Source: CAJWGI01 sp036011785 (GTDB taxonomy: Bacteria; Chloroflexota; Anaerolineae; Anaerolineales; UBA11657). Taken from it: DNA of 33,003 nt. Position numbers and translations under genes: made by a program. The notes below the pieces were generated by a model that made no database searches, was not told the origin of the DNA, and saw only the letters and a list, made by a program, of their open reading frames with translations. This document shows positions 32,030 to 33,003 of the stretch, piece after piece (position 1 is the first letter of the stretch; the number at the start of each line of letters is the position of its first letter). The DNA is taken from assembly GCA_036011785.1 (NCBI GenBank), contig DASCOB010000068.1, forward strand, positions 1 through 33,003, written 5' to 3'.

Positions 32030-33003
32030 TTAGCACTTGTATTGCCTAGTGGTTCGTCCCAGCAAGCCTCCAACATCACTGTTCACCACGGGACTGTGAT
32101 TGCACCGTTGCAGTAACATGACACATATCCAGAAAGATACAGTCTTGGGGTTTCCCATCGAGTACAGATCACTAGAAAACAAACCGGAAACCATGCCTGT
32201 CAGTACCACCGCCATGAGCGCCGTGCGCATCAAGTCGGGTGGCGGGCGGTTGGCAAAACGGATTTCGCGTGAGACTAACAACCCAAGTGGCAGATAAAAT
32301 AACACAGCACCCATTAATCCTAACTGGAGCGCCAAACCGAGATAGGAATTGTGAAAGTAAGTACCAGTGTACACATATTCAACAGGGCGCATGCCATATA
32401 AATCGAACAATTGGTCTTCAGTGCCGAAACCAAAACCCATCAGCGGTCTTTCCAAAAAATATTGCGCCCCCAGTGTCCATTTTCCTATCCGATTGGACAA
32501 TGTTATAGCAGTGTCATTGCGTGGATTTTCGCGATCATACCATCGCACTTTAGTCTCGGACCATTGGTCGAGTGCAGTCTCTATATCCCCGACATCACTC
32601 GCCCTCGCACTCTCCGTATCTCCAGTCCCAACACCAGCGCCAACACCACTCGCCCCCGTGCCCTCCACATCCCCAGTCCCAACACCAGCGCCAGCAATAC
32701 TCGCCCCCGTGCCCTCCACATCCCCAGTCCCAACACCAGCGCCAGCAATACTCGCCCCCGTGCCCTCCACATCCCCAGCTTCCACAGTTGTCACCATTGA
32801 TGAGGCAACCTTCTCGGGGAAAAGGTCTGTAAGGATGTCCGTACCTTGTGGTAACAGCCTAGGACCTATCTCAACCCACGCAAGCGATACCACCAGTACG
32901 GCCACGCCGGAGAAAATCACAAACAATTTCCTATGCGACCGTACACGCAGTAAGAAGTACAGAGAGCCAACCAGTGCGGCGAAAATTTCAGAACGAGTCT
33001 GTG
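32030..33003 (-). CDS. O-antigen ligase/polymerase family membrane protein (Wzy_C), 5' end outside the window
   Basis: The frame is open to the window edge: before residue LFVIFSGV there are 25 more in-frame residues (QTRSEIFAALVGSLYFLLRV and on), the typical ligase helix after the (S/T)R motif, so the true start lies beyond 33003. The large periplasmic loop follows, carrying a tandem repeat of 17 residues, then RIGKWTLGAQYFLERPLMGF with GFGTE, and YFHNSYLGLALQLGLMGAVL with the conserved loop His. Two or three C-terminal helices end the protein. The family joins O-antigen to lipid A core (WaaL), polymerises repeat units (Wzy) or glycosylates pilin. Which applies cannot be decided from this part. 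Confidence 0.88.
   Translation of the reverse strand, partial: QTRSEIFAALVGSLYFLLRVRSHRKLFVIFSGVAVLVVSLAWVEIGPRLLPQGTDILTDLFPEKVASSMVTTVEAGDVEGTGASIAGAGVGTGDVEGTGASIAGAGVGTGDVEGTGASGVGAGVGTGDTESARASDVGDIETALDQWSETKVRWYDRENPRNDTAITLSNRIGKWTLGAQYFLERPLMGFGFGTEDQLFDLYGMRPVEYVYTGTYFHNSYLGLALQLGLMGAVLFYLPLGLLVSREIRFANRPPPDLMRTALMAVVLTGMVSGLFSSDLYSMGNPKTVSFWICVMLLQRCNHSPVVNSDVGGLLGRTTRQYKC
32599..32778 (-). repeat. 51-bp in-frame tandem repeat, about 3.5 copies, inside the ligase-like gene
   Basis: Units start at 32599 (diverged), 32650, 32701 and 32752 (27 bases of a partial copy). The copies at 32650-32700 and 32701-32751 are identical base for base. Each codes for 17 residues, GDVEGTGASIAGAGVGT or close variants, in the periplasmic loop. 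The array keeps the reading frame. It is a minisatellite of Gly/Ala-rich, acidic spacer, not CRISPR: there are no spacers between the units. Confidence 0.95.

Noticed and set aside
32599..32778. Repeat array considered as a CRISPR array
   Set aside because: Units abut with no spacers, are 51 bases long, and keep an open reading frame inside a ligase-like gene.
1..33003. Insertion sequences, transposase fragments, tRNA or rRNA genes
   Set aside because: None was recognised on either strand; the broken genes are explained by deletions and carry no transposase remnant or clear terminal inverted repeats that I could see.

Overview
The window is the interior of a large polysaccharide (O-antigen, capsule or exopolysaccharide) biosynthesis locus, most likely from a Gram-negative bacterium of proteobacterial type. 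The evidence is an O-antigen ligase/polymerase-like membrane protein, two WecA/MraY-type initiating sugar-phosphate transferases, a WbuB-like GT4 enzyme, many nucleotide-sugar SDR enzymes, a NodU-type carbamoyltransferase and several GT-C membrane proteins. There is no taxonomic marker, rRNA or tRNA, so the species cannot be named. Every gene I accept lies on the minus strand, so transcription runs from high to low coordinates. Both window ends cut genes.

Reading in transcription order, 33.0-22.6 kb is a membrane-rich block: ligase/polymerase 3' part, GT39-like protein, cytosolic GT4, an unassigned multi-pass protein, two more GT39-like proteins, a carbamoyltransferase and an SDR epimerase. 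Much of it is visibly AT-richer than the left part (one sampled 60-base line at 26041 has 24 G+C, one at 9661 has 40). From 22.6 to 18.0 kb lies a scarred zone. It holds an SDR remnant, an intact WbuB-like GT4, the 3' remnant of an unknown gene, a GT-C membrane gene whose 3' end is replaced by an out-of-frame methyltransferase tail, and 551 bases with no convincing gene but several dyad symmetries.

From 18.0 to 11.8 kb is a compact block: SGNH hydrolase, WecA-like transferase, short CapD/FlaA1-like SDR, a second SGNH hydrolase, and a second WecA-like transferase. This last protein carries an extra C-terminal membrane domain resembling the N-terminal membrane domain of long FlaA1/WbpM proteins. 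From 11.8 to 0 kb is a sugar-modification block: large GT-C-like protein, AsnB, DegT aminotransferase, a NovU/TylC3-type C-methyltransferase, three tandem SDRs, another methyltransferase, an FAD oxidoreductase and the start of a DUF5989 small membrane protein.

Together the genes suggest a glycan started on undecaprenyl phosphate by one or both WecA-like enzymes. It would be built with one or more unusual (amino, C-methyl branched, possibly amidated or carbamoylated) sugars, and decorated at the periplasmic face by several GT-C enzymes. No flippase, Wza/Wzc exporter or ABC exporter is visible here. The most unusual points are the transferase-FlaA1 membrane-domain fusion next to a free-standing SDR with altered catalytic motifs, an in-frame 51-bp tandem repeat in the ligase loop, and the gene chimera near 18.96 kb.
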